From Dyadobacter subterraneus (GTDB taxonomy: Bacteria > Bacteroidota > Bacteroidia > Cytophagales > Spirosomataceae): 64,000 nt of DNA. The stretch spans positions 930,001-994,000 of the forward strand of contig NZ_JACYGY010000001.1 in the NCBI RefSeq assembly GCF_015221875.1, in the 5' to 3' direction. A program made the position numbers and the translations under genes. Below, piece by piece: positions 33,687 through 41,747 of this stretch. Below the pieces are notes generated by a model. The model searched no databases. It was given only the letters and a program-made list of their open reading frames with translations, and had not been told where the DNA came from. Position 1 is the first letter of the stretch. Each line of letters opens with the position of its first letter.

Positions 33687-33986
33687 ATGACACTTTCAAT
33701 TTTATTACAAGCAGCAGGCGGCTCACAAGCCATGATTTATCAGGTGGTGATGTGGGTTGGGATTATCGGGGTATTTTACTTCTTCATGATCCGTCCGCAG
33801 CAAAAGAAACAAAAGGAGTTGAAGACACTTTTGAGCGCTATCAAAAAGGGAGATCAAATCGTTACGATTGGTGGAATTCATGCAAGAGTGTATGCTGTTG
33901 AAGAAACTTTGGTAACGCTTGAACTTGACAAAGGTGTAAAACTGACTGTTGACAAATCGGCAATTGCGCGTACTATTGCAGAATAA
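33687..33986 (+). CDS. yajC: Preprotein translocase subunit YajC
   Basis: 99 residues. A single membrane segment (MIYQVVMWVGIIGVFYFFMI) followed by the family motif RPQQKKQKELKTLL and a conserved KKGDQIVTIGGIHARV barrel. YajC associates with SecDF-YidC at the Sec translocon in the inner membrane. Length and motifs are standard. Confidence 0.95.
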   Translation: MTLSILLQAAGGSQAMIYQVVMWVGIIGVFYFFMIRPQQKKQKELKTLLSAIKKGDQIVTIGGIHARVYAVEETLVTLELDKGVKLTVDKSAIARTIAE

Positions 33987-34031
33987 TATCTGGCAAAAGA
34001 ACGTTATTTATTTGATATAATTATTTTGAGT

Positions 34032-34097
34032 GGTGTCAGGGGTGGCCTTAATAGTTGATATTTAGGTGATTACATCAAATCCTGACACCGCTTTTTT
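34032..34097 (+). terminator. Possible terminator between yajC and the YbbR gene
   Basis: The arms GGTGTCAGG (34032-34040) and CCTGACACC (34081-34089) pair over 9 bp around a 40-nt loop, followed by GCTTTTTTT. The long loop lowers confidence, but the T-tract is good. It would divide the operon after yajC. Confidence 0.6.
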
Positions 34098-34153
34098 TAT
34101 AATACGTATTAACTGTATATTGAAGAAATATACAATTATTTTAATTAGCAGCT

Positions 34154-34849
34154 GTGAGTAACATTCCATCAGGTCGGAATAAGATTAATACTTTTTTAGG
34201 GTGTCTTTTGGCGGCTACATTTTTCTGGTTGATGAATGTGCTGAACAAAGACGATTATTCCATCAGGCTCAGCTATCCGTTAACCGTTGAGTATGATGCC
34301 GCTTCATTTGTCCCGCTCCAACCTTTGCCAAAAAGAATTTCAGTGAACGTGACAGGTGATGGCTGGAATTTGCTGAGAAAATCATGGCTGAATTTTAATG
34401 CAGCGCCGGTTGTTTACAAAGTTCTAAATCCAACCAAAGCAAGTTTTATCAACTCTACATCACTAACAGATCAGATCACTGAACTGTTTCCGGATGTAAA
34501 AGTTAACTACGTGGTTTCCGATACTTTTGAACTTAGTTTTGAAAGAAAAATAAGGAAAATCATCCCGATCCGGATTGACAGCGCAGGAATTAATATGCGT
34601 GAGGGTTATGTAATTTCCAGTATTATCAACGTATCCCCATCATTAATTTCAATAGACGGACCAATTTCATTAATCCGCAATTATCCCGATACAATCCGCA
34701 TAGGAATTCCAACCAAAAAAATCCAAAATAATTACGACGAAAGTCTCCCAATCCCCATAGCAGTTTCTCCCTTGGTAGAAGTCAGCCATAGAGATGTTTA
34801 TGTAAGTTTTGAAGTAGCGCAGATGCTGGGAAACTTAAATAAGGATTAA
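34154..34849 (+). CDS. YbbR-like domain protein
   Basis: 231 residues, GTG start at 34154. One N-terminal membrane segment (FLGCLLAATFFWLMNVLN) then repeated beta units of the YbbR type: PLTVEYDAASFVPLQPLP with RISVNVTGDGWNLL, then INVSPSLISIDGPISLI. YbbR (CdaR) proteins regulate diadenylate cyclase in Firmicutes; that role is not proven here and no cdaA gene is in the window. It is followed by coaE across an AT-rich repeat. Confidence 0.85.
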   Translation: MSNIPSGRNKINTFLGCLLAATFFWLMNVLNKDDYSIRLSYPLTVEYDAASFVPLQPLPKRISVNVTGDGWNLLRKSWLNFNAAPVVYKVLNPTKASFINSTSLTDQITELFPDVKVNYVVSDTFELSFERKIRKIIPIRIDSAGINMREGYVISSIINVSPSLISIDGPISLIRNYPDTIRIGIPTKKIQNNYDESLPIPIAVSPLVEVSHRDVYVSFEVAQMLGNLNKD

Positions 34850-34997
34850 TTGTTAATTGTTAATGGTTAAGTATTAATTGTTAATGGGGTATCAGGATCG
34901 TAATGAGATTTTGTCCGTTAATAATTAACCTTATTAAACAACCATTCTATTTATCCAAAAACTTCAAACTCCACTATTAACAATTAACCATTAAAAA
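34845..34997. repeat. AT-rich element with inverted TTAATTGTTAATGG ends, copy 1
   Basis: The left part carries TTAATTGTTAATGGTTAAG and again ATTAATTGTTAATGGGG (34850-34889). The right end is the inverted sequence TATTAACAATTAACCATTA (34975-34993). It fills exactly the space between the YbbR stop (34847-34849) and the coaE ATG (34998). A second copy with the same ends but a different middle lies at 51811-51962. Confidence 0.8.
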
Positions 34998-35600
34998 ATG
35001 CATATTGGTGTAACAGGCGGCATTGGTTCTGGCAAAAGTATTGTCTGCAAGTTGTTTGCCTGTCTGGATATTCCTGTATATGATGCTGATACACGAGCCA
35101 AATGGCTTACCAATAACGATCCTGAAATCCGTAGAGCCGTAATTCAACTACTTGGTGAGGAATCTTACACTTTGGATGGCGAATATAATCGTCCTTATGT
35201 TTCTTCCCTAGTTTTCAAAAATCCTGAACTTCTAAAAAAACTAAACGGGATTATTCATCCGGCGGTTGGAAAAGATACTGATACGTGGCTGGAAAATCAT
35301 ACCAATTTTCCTTATGTGATCAAGGAAGCCGCTATCATGAATAAAGCCCGAGAAAATAATAATCTGGATTTTGTAATTGTAGTAACTGCCCCGGTTGAAT
35401 TACGTTTATCAAGAATTCGAAATCGTGATAAAAACCGTTCGGAGGCTGAAATCAGATCGATAATTGAAAGACAAATTTCGGATGAAGAACGTGATGCAAT
35501 TGCAGATTTTAAGGTTGATAATGGCGAAAATGCGGCTCTTATTCCACAGGTTTTAGAACTTCATAAATTATTCCTGGAAAAAAACGGGAAGCAAATTTAG
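34998..35600 (+). CDS. coaE: Dephospho-CoA kinase
   Basis: Last step of CoA synthesis, phosphorylating the 3'-OH of dephospho-CoA. 200 residues with P-loop GVTGGIGSGKS at the N-terminus, the PVYDADTRAKWL CoA-site motif, and the LID region RNRDKNRSEAEIRSII. Its last four bases overlap the end of the convergent dnaX gene. Confidence 0.95.
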   Translation: MHIGVTGGIGSGKSIVCKLFACLDIPVYDADTRAKWLTNNDPEIRRAVIQLLGEESYTLDGEYNRPYVSSLVFKNPELLKKLNGIIHPAVGKDTDTWLENHTNFPYVIKEAAIMNKARENNNLDFVIVVTAPVELRLSRIRNRDKNRSEAEIRSIIERQISDEERDAIADFKVDNGENAALIPQVLELHKLFLEKNGKQI

Positions 35601-37372
35601 AAATCTACATCCAATCCCAATGCTTGTTTTAGCTGCAACAAATAAGGATTTTTCTCCGCCATATAATTGAATTTTTCTGCCGGCGTATAAGGCAACCGAT
35701 TTACTTCATGCGGCGCCACACGGGGATTTATTTCCAGTTTTGGTGCATTCAATCTGCTCTTCAAATATCCAAGCAATTCATAACGCATTCCCTGCAAAGC
35801 ATCCATTTGCGGATCATTATCCAGGGCGATTTGAATTGTGAAATCCACCAGATCGACAGCCCTGTTTAACGCAATTCCTTCTGTTGTCGAATCTTTCGTG
35901 CGTCTTCTGTTTTCAGCGAATTCATGCCAAACCTGCTGTAAATTTTCCAGCGTCAGTTCAAGCAGTATTTTCGCAGGTTGAGGTGCAGTAATTGCCTCAT
36001 TAGCAGCAGCCACTTCTTTCGCGGAACCGTTTTGGGCCATTGGCTCCTGTGGTGTAAGCTGCGTTGTACTTCTAAGTTTTGACGGTCTTGCGGTTGCTTG
36101 ACTTATCGGCTGCGAAACAACAGCCGCAATATTTCCGTTTGTATATGAAACTTCCTGCGGCCGGTTTTCATATACCGGCGTCGCTTCTTTTGCTTCGTTA
36201 TTACTTACGGATTGTTGAGGCTCAACTTTTTTTTTTGCCGTTTCATCAACGGCGGCAAGAGAATGAAGTTGAAGAATATTGGGGAGATTGGCCAGTTTCA
36301 TCAGGCAAAGCTCCACATGCAATCGCTGATTTTTCGCAGCTTTATAATTGATATCACACTGACTGGCAACGCTTAATGCCGAAAGCAAAAAGCTCATATC
36401 TGCATTTCTGGACTGGTCAATATATTTTCTTTCAGCCGATTCTGAAACCTGCAAAAGTGAAACCGTTGCAGGATCTTTACAAACCAGAAGATTACGGAAA
36501 TGTTCAAGCAAGCCGACAATAAATAAATGCCCATCGAAACCTTTTCTTAATATTTCATCAAACAAAACCAATGAACGCGCCACACTTGCAGCTGTTAAAG
36601 CATCCGTGATTTTGAAATAATAATCGTAATCCAGAATATGCAGGTTTTCTAAAACAGCTGCATAAGTCAAATGATTATCGGTTGAAAAGGTAACGTTCAA
36701 ATCAAACATAGAAAGCGCATCACGCAAACCGCCGTCCGCTTTCTGGCCGATCAGTTCGAGTGCTTCTTTTTCTGTTTCAATACCTTCTTTTTTTGCAATA
36801 TCAGCAAGGTGATAAGCAATGTCTTTTGGCTGGATACGGTTGAAATCAAAAATCTGGCAACGGGATAAAATCGTTGGGAGAATTTTGTGTTTTTCGGTTG
36901 TTGCCAAAATGAAAATGGCATATCCGGGCGGTTCTTCCAATGTTTTCAAAAAGGCATTAAAAGCCGCCTGTGAAAGCATGTGAACCTCATCAATAATGTA
37001 GATTTTATATTTTCCGGTCTGAGGCGGATAGCGAACCTGATCGATCAGGTTACGGATATCTTCAACAGAGTTATTGGAAGCAGCGTCCAGTTCATGGATG
37101 TTAAAAGAGGCATTATTTTGAAAACTGATACAGGATTCACACTCGCCGCAAGCCTCTACATCGTCCCCAAGATTCTGACAGTTAATGGTTTTTGCAAGAA
37201 TACGGGCACATGTAGTCTTACCAACACCACGCGGACCGCAAAACAGGAAAGCCTGTGCGAGATGATTGGTACGAATTGCATTTTTAAGCGTAGTCGTGAT
37301 ATGTGATTGGCCAACTACCGAGTCGAAAGTGACCGGGCGATACTTTCTGGCCGAAACAACGAAATGATCCAT
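35597..37372 (-). CDS. dnaX: DNA polymerase III subunit tau (and probably gamma)
   Basis: Clamp-loader ATPase, 591 residues. The AAA+ domain has the N-terminal RKYRPVTFDSVVGQ, Walker A GPRGVGKTT (about 46-54), the zinc module CGECESC, Walker B IIDEVHMLS, and sensor 1 LATTEKHK. Domain III runs to about residue 375. Then come an A10 run (codons 380-382), a Pro/Ala/Gln-rich linker, and a C-terminal domain for polymerase contact. The A10 run is placed where a short gamma form could arise by slippage. It overlaps coaE by four bases at the 3' end. Confidence 0.95.
   Translation of the reverse strand: MDHFVVSARKYRPVTFDSVVGQSHITTTLKNAIRTNHLAQAFLFCGPRGVGKTTCARILAKTINCQNLGDDVEACGECESCISFQNNASFNIHELDAASNNSVEDIRNLIDQVRYPPQTGKYKIYIIDEVHMLSQAAFNAFLKTLEEPPGYAIFILATTEKHKILPTILSRCQIFDFNRIQPKDIAYHLADIAKKEGIETEKEALELIGQKADGGLRDALSMFDLNVTFSTDNHLTYAAVLENLHILDYDYYFKITDALTAASVARSLVLFDEILRKGFDGHLFIVGLLEHFRNLLVCKDPATVSLLQVSESAERKYIDQSRNADMSFLLSALSVASQCDINYKAAKNQRLHVELCLMKLANLPNILQLHSLAAVDETAKKKVEPQQSVSNNEAKEATPVYENRPQEVSYTNGNIAAVVSQPISQATARPSKLRSTTQLTPQEPMAQNGSAKEVAAANEAITAPQPAKILLELTLENLQQVWHEFAENRRRTKDSTTEGIALNRAVDLVDFTIQIALDNDPQMDALQGMRYELLGYLKSRLNAPKLEINPRVAPHEVNRLPYTPAEKFNYMAEKNPYLLQLKQALGLDVDF
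36227..36236 (-). other. A10 slippage site in dnaX
   Basis: On the coding strand GCA is followed by nine more A then GTTGAG. One extra A, or a -1 ribosomal shift, gives AAA-AGT-TGA, ending the protein at about 383 residues; one A fewer ends it after eight codons. A small hairpin (GTTGA/TCAAC) lies just after the run. A known parallel is the A9 run in Thermus thermophilus dnaX. Confidence 0.7.
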
Positions 37373-37407
37373 GGGTGCAAGTTAGCTCCGTGCGACGGAA
37401 TTTCAAA

Positions 37408-38261
37408 TTACTTTTTCTCGATCAACGGATAGACACGGACGTAATCAACCTCCATTTTTTGAGGGAAAATGCTGTCATCCACACCTTTCTGTCCGCCCCA
37501 ATCGCCGCCAACAGCCATATTTAAAATTAAATGAAAAGATTTATCATAAGGCCACTGCTCCCAGGAATAGCCTGATTCTTTATTAAACCGGAAATATTCT
37601 TTTCCGTCAATGCCGATTGAAACATAGGTGGGCGTCCATTCACAGATATAGATATGAAATGCTGTTGAGGCATCTGTGAGTAATGTATCGCGGCCTTTAT
37701 TAGTTTTTAAAACGTGGTTAAATGCTTTGGTGTGTATATTTCCATGAATGTGATTCTGGTCAAAACCTACGTGTTCCATAATGTCAATTTCACCATTATC
37801 CGGCCAGCCTTTGCTGCCATAGTTTTCTTGTGAAAAAAGCATCCAGATGGCAGGCCAGGTTCCGCGGCCTTGCGGAAGTTTGGCGCGAATCTCAAATTTC
37901 CCATAAAGAAAATCACCTTTTCCTTTCGTGACTAATCGGGCTGAACTGTAATTTTGTTTGCCTGATATTTTTTTCTGGCTTCAATGATCAGACTGCCATT
38001 TTCAACACGGGCATTTTCTGGTTTGTTAGTATAATTTTCCAACTCATGATTTCCCCAGCCATCGCCGCCCAAATCATAACTCCACTTTTTAACATCAGGT
38101 TTTCCTGAATAATTAAATTCATCCTGCCAGATTGGCGTTAATCCAAACTCGTATTTTACTGGTGTTGATTGTGCAGGTGAAGTTTGAGATTGCGAACAAT
38201 CAATAAACCCGATTAGGCAGACTGAAATGAGAAATAGTTTTTTAGAAAAGAATTTTTGCAT
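37408..38261 (-). pseudogene. GH16 endo-beta-glucanase lipoprotein gene, frameshifted
   Basis: The N-terminal frame (38261-37932) gives a lipoprotein signal with Cys22 (MQKFFSKKLFLISVCLIGFI then DC) and WQDEFNYSGKPD...GNGSLIIEARKK-type GH16 start. The other frame (to 37408) gives SSARLVTKGKGDFLYGKFEI, LPQGRGTWPAIWML and the catalytic NGEIDIMEHVG. One extra A in the A7 run (37968-37974) joins them as EARKKISGKQNYSSARL. The site reads A-AAA-AAA in frame, also a perfect -1 shift heptamer. The joined product would be a laminarinase-like beta-glucanase of about 284 residues. Two small genes stand directly upstream on the same strand. Confidence 0.88.
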
Positions 38262-38263
38262 AG

Positions 38264-38401
38264 CTACACTTTGTTTTTCAACCTTATAGGAAGCGTAGAA
38301 AAATCCATTTTACGTAACATTGCGTTAGCTTCGTCCAGTTTCCTTTGAACAATTTCTTCTTCTGTAAGTTTCTTTACAGACTTGCTTTTCTTAATTTCCA
38401 T
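38264..38401 (-). CDS. 45-residue basic protein, micro-gene B
   Basis: ATG at 38401, TAG at 38264-38266; starts MEIKKSKSVKKLTEEEIVQR and continues with a Lys-rich helix and DFSTLPIR. It lies one base after the stop of micro-gene A and two bases before the GH16 ATG, so the three form a tight unit. It aligns without gaps to micro-gene A, sharing 16 of 30 residues between positions 11 and 40 (KLT-E-IV--KL-E-N--L---D-S-LP-R). That conservation is the evidence that both are real. No known family was recognised; probably cytoplasmic, helical and basic. Confidence 0.72.
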   Translation of the reverse strand: MEIKKSKSVKKLTEEEIVQRKLDEANAMLRKMDFSTLPIRLKNKV

Positions 38402-38402
38402 A

Positions 38403-38543
38403 TCATTCCTGATTAGCATTTGGTCTTTTTGGTAATTTAGAAAGATCTACATCTTTTAACAATTCATTCATTTCCTTCAATTTCTTATTAACGATTTGCT
38501 CGCCGGTTAATTTGAGCGGAATATTTCTTTTAATTTTTGCCAT
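38403..38543 (-). CDS. 46-residue basic protein, micro-gene A
   Basis: ATG at 38543, TGA at 38403-38405; starts MAKIKRNIPLKLTGEQIVNK and ends with DLSKLPKRPNANQE. It is the first of a tandem pair with micro-gene B. A candidate -7 sequence TATCTTTT lies about 10 bp upstream on the minus strand. Between copies the pattern of changes is conservative (I/V, K/R, D/E). Function unknown. Possible roles are a small regulator or RNA/DNA-binding peptide; the link to the glucanase may be only positional. Confidence 0.72.
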   Translation of the reverse strand: MAKIKRNIPLKLTGEQIVNKKLKEMNELLKDVDLSKLPKRPNANQE

Positions 38544-38595
38544 GTTTACTTAAAAGATATATAAAATGAAATATTGAAATGATATTCAGATAAAT

Positions 38596-38748
38596 AGCTC
38601 CTGTGGAGCTTCCTGTTTATAGCAATGTAATTTAAGGTTTATTTTTCTGGCTCCGTAGGAGCCGCCTAAGATTTCCAGGAAACTCCTAAGGAGTTAGGGA
38701 AGTGGCTGAGTTAATATTTTTCTATAAACAGGATGCTCCAAAGGAGCA
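38596..38748. repeat. Composite palindromic element (CTCC-N-GGAG hairpins in an inverted repeat)
   Basis: The outer arms at 38596-38622 and 38722-38748 are inverted copies matching at 24 of 27 positions; each holds a GCTCC..GGAGC hairpin next to CCTGTTTATAG. Inside lie two more palindromes, GGCTCCGTAGGAGCC (38649-38663) and AACTCCTAAGGAGTT (38681-38695). It differs in sequence from the array at 12 kb, so it is a separate REP-like family. Confidence 0.85.
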
Positions 38749-38981
38749 GGTTGAGGTCGTAAAGCAGGACAAAGAAAATTTCCGTAAGCAAATTCAACGA
38801 TTTATTCTCTTGCGAAAAAGTCGATAATCTATTAACCGTCAATAATGGTGTTTTAATTCTGGAAAGCCCACATTCAATCATTCTCACATTCACCAATTCA
38901 ATCATTATTTCCCACCGTGTGTGTCGGTTTTCCAAATTTAACGTTTGTATATCAATTATTGAAATCCTCTTCCTCAGGTTG

Positions 38982-39015
38982 TTTGTGCCGGACTGATCAA
39001 ATATTATTAATTTTG
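38982..39015 (+). promoter_or_regulatory. Promoter of the GSCFA gene
   Basis: TTTG at 38982-38985, a 22-bp spacer, then TAATTTTG at 39008-39015 (exact TAnnTTTG). The ATG is 23 bp downstream. The rest of the 38749-39037 gap shows nothing else supported. Confidence 0.6.
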
Positions 39016-39037
39016 CTCGCCCCATAATATTAACCGA

Positions 39038-40042
39038 ATGAAGCAATTAAAACTTACCACAGAACTCAACGTTACACCTTCAGAATGGAAAATAAATCAT
39101 CAATCCAATATATTAACCATTGGCTCCTGTTTTGCTGATGTGTTAGGAAATCAGCTATCGGAAAACAAATTTCCGGTTTTGAATAATCCTTTTGGCACTG
39201 TCTTTAACCCGCTGGCCATAGCCAAACTTCTCGATTTATCGCTGGATGGCAAACCTCCGCATGCCGCACTTTATCATCAAAATACGGATGGAATCTGGCT
39301 GCATCATGATTTTCATTCCTCGCTTTGGTCAACAAGTCGTGTTGATCTGGAAGAAAAACTGATTGATAAGCAAAAGCAGGTAAATCAGTTTTTAAGAAAT
39401 GCCGATGTGCTTGTGATTACCTTGGGAACTGCTTTTGCTTATCGCCATCGCGCAACCAATGTCCTGGTTGGAAATTGTCACAAAGTGCCTTCCGATAAAT
39501 TTGTTAAGGAATTACTGCATCTTGATCAGGTAATCATCGGACTGGAACATCTGCTTTTTAAATTACAATCAATAAAAAGAGACCTGAAAATTATTCTGAC
39601 AGTTAGTCCTGTTCGGCATGCCAAGGATACACTTCCTCTGAATCAGGTTAGTAAATCGACTTTACGTCTGGTTTGCCACCGTTTGTCGGAGAAATTTAAG
39701 CAGGTAAATTATTTCCCTGCCTATGAGATAATGGTGGACGAACTGCGTGATTATCGTTTCTACAAACCCGATCTTATTCATCCAAACAGTGTAGCAGAGG
39801 ACCATATCTTTCGTACTTTTGCGGAAGCTTTCATCGATAAGCCAGCACTGGATTTCATGAAAGACTGGGAGGGAATTCAGAAAATGATGAATCATCATGC
39901 CCAACATGGATTTACGCCAGGCCACCTGGCATTATTACACACACTTCAGGGAAGATTAGGCGATTTGGCCGGTCAGGTAGATTTATCTTATGAATTAATA
40001 GAAATAAATCGAAGAATTCGTGAATTTCCTGCCAATTCATAA
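39038..40042 (+). CDS. GSCFA-domain protein
   Basis: 334 residues. The family-naming motif is seen as ILTIGSCFADVLGNQL near residue 30, followed by NPFGTVFNPLAIA. GSCFA proteins resemble the SGNH/GDSL hydrolase fold, with the Ser of GSCFA and a late Asp/His (here DLIHPNSVAEDHIF) as candidate catalytic residues, so an esterase-like role is possible. No signal peptide. Widely present in Bacteroidota; substrate unknown. Confidence 0.92.
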   Translation: MKQLKLTTELNVTPSEWKINHQSNILTIGSCFADVLGNQLSENKFPVLNNPFGTVFNPLAIAKLLDLSLDGKPPHAALYHQNTDGIWLHHDFHSSLWSTSRVDLEEKLIDKQKQVNQFLRNADVLVITLGTAFAYRHRATNVLVGNCHKVPSDKFVKELLHLDQVIIGLEHLLFKLQSIKRDLKIILTVSPVRHAKDTLPLNQVSKSTLRLVCHRLSEKFKQVNYFPAYEIMVDELRDYRFYKPDLIHPNSVAEDHIFRTFAEAFIDKPALDFMKDWEGIQKMMNHHAQHGFTPGHLALLHTLQGRLGDLAGQVDLSYELIEINRRIREFPANS

Positions 40043-40162
40043 ACTCATTCGTGGTAATTCGTGTTGAACTAGATCAGGCGAAATATATAAAAATTTAGTG
40101 GTTTGGGAGAAATCTCAAATCCATATCAAGTACCGCTCCGGTTTTCGGGCGAAATCAATACA

Positions 40163-41272
40163 ATGGGCGAATTTACAATCAATAAAGAAAAAGTATTACA
40201 GGCTTTGGGCACTGTTGAGGAGCCGGATCTTAAACAGGATTTGGTAACCTTGAACATGATTCAGGATATTGAGATCGGTGTAAACCAGGTGAAATTTACG
40301 GTTATTTTAACGACACCTGCTTGCCCTTTAAAAGAATTGATAAGAAGATTGTGCGTTGAAGCCATTCACACGCATTTAAATCCGGATGTTGAGGTTATTG
40401 TTAACTTAACTTCCAATGTAACGAGTATCAGGCCATTAGGCGCGGCACTTATTCCAGGGGTTAAAAACGTAATTGCCATTTCTTCTGGAAAAGGCGGAGT
40501 TGGGAAATCTACCGTTACTGCTAATCTTGCCATGGCTTTGCACCGTTCAGGTGCTTCCGTTGGAATTATTGACGCAGATATTTCTGGACCTTCCATTCCT
40601 CTGATGTTTGGTGCTGAAAATATGCAGCCGACAATCACACCGAGAAATGGAAAAAATTATATCAATCCGATTCGTCAGTATGGTATCAAAATGATTTCTA
40701 TCGGATTTCTGACTCCTGCGGACAGTGCGGTGGTTTGGCGCGGTCCGATGGCCAGTCAGGCTTTGAAGCAATTTTTTGGAGATACGGATTGGGGCGATCT
40801 GGATTATTTGTTGATTGATCTTCCTCCGGGAACTAGTGATATTCACCTAACTTTGGTGCAGACAGTACCAGTTACCGGTGCGCTTATTGTAACGACACCT
40901 CAAAAAGTTGCCTTAGCGGATGCAGTTAAAGGAATGTCAATGTTCCGTCAGCCGCAAATTAATGTTCCGATTTTGGGTGTGATTGAAAATATGGCTTGGT
41001 TTACCCCGGCAGAACTTCCTGATAGTAAGTATCATATTTTCGGAAAAGGAGGCGGACAGTCGCTTGCTGATAAATTTGATGTACCTTTGTTGGGTCAAAT
41101 TCCTTTGGTACAAGGCATTCGTGAAGCGGGAGATGAAGGTCGCCCGGCTGTGATGGATGTTAATCCGATTGTAAATGACGCTTTCCGCATCGCAGCTGAA
41201 GGTTTGGCGCAACAAGTTGCCATCCGCAATGCGACAAAGGAGAAGACGCAAATGGTAGAAATTCAGGCTTAG
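40163..41272 (+). CDS. Mrp/ApbC-type Fe-S cluster carrier ATPase
   Basis: About 369 residues from the ATG at 40163; an in-frame TTG at 40103 would add 20 residues that do not resemble the family. An N-terminal DUF59/MIP18 domain (about 5-85) is followed by a P-loop SSGKGGVGKST (about 107-117) and an Mrp ATPase core with DADISGPSIPLMFG and LIDLPPGTSDIHLT. It assembles or carries Fe-S clusters in the cytoplasm. The NifU-like gene follows by about 60 bp, which supports that role. Confidence 0.94.
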   Translation: MGEFTINKEKVLQALGTVEEPDLKQDLVTLNMIQDIEIGVNQVKFTVILTTPACPLKELIRRLCVEAIHTHLNPDVEVIVNLTSNVTSIRPLGAALIPGVKNVIAISSGKGGVGKSTVTANLAMALHRSGASVGIIDADISGPSIPLMFGAENMQPTITPRNGKNYINPIRQYGIKMISIGFLTPADSAVVWRGPMASQALKQFFGDTDWGDLDYLLIDLPPGTSDIHLTLVQTVPVTGALIVTTPQKVALADAVKGMSMFRQPQINVPILGVIENMAWFTPAELPDSKYHIFGKGGGQSLADKFDVPLLGQIPLVQGIREAGDEGRPAVMDVNPIVNDAFRIAAEGLAQQVAIRNATKEKTQMVEIQA

Positions 41273-41335
41273 AAGATGCCTGGGTTTGACTTTATCAATA
41301 AAATCTTGCATATTACCGAATAGACTATTTTAATA

Positions 41336-41593
41336 ATGGATTCAAGAGAAAAAACATTAGAATTAATTGAGCAGGCGTTGGAAACTGTTCGTCCGTATTT
41401 ACATGCAGATGGCGGTGACGTGAAGTTGGTAGAATTAACGGATGATCTTACGGTAAGACTAGAATTACAGGGTTCTTGCCAAAGCTGTCCGATGAGCGCA
41501 ATGACTTTCCGTGCCGGTCTTGAAGAATCGATCCGTAAAGCGGTTCCGCATATCAACCGTGTTGTGGCATCAAACGTGCCTTCATTAGCATAA
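41336..41593 (+). CDS. NifU C-terminal-domain Fe-S scaffold protein
   Basis: 85 residues, a single NifU C-terminal domain. VRPYLHADGGDVKLVEL and GSCQSCPMSAMTF with Cys48 and Cys51 (CxxC) form the cluster site. It is next to the Mrp-type carrier, together a small Fe-S assembly unit. Confidence 0.95.
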   Translation: MDSREKTLELIEQALETVRPYLHADGGDVKLVELTDDLTVRLELQGSCQSCPMSAMTFRAGLEESIRKAVPHINRVVASNVPSLA

Positions 41594-41747
41594 TCGTTTG
41601 TTAAGCGTTAACAAACTTGATTCAGTTTGGCTTCAAAGCAGCTAAATTGAAAATAAATCTTTCCTATGCATCATAGGTTGCAATTGATTCATTTTAAATA
41701 CTGCTTATATTGCAGGTACGTTTTAAAATGGATTAATAAGCAATAAT

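Noticed and set aside
38711..39046. Open frame of 111 codons on the minus strand
   Set aside because: It runs into the palindromic element, overlaps the start and promoter of the GSCFA gene and has no family features or signal peptide.
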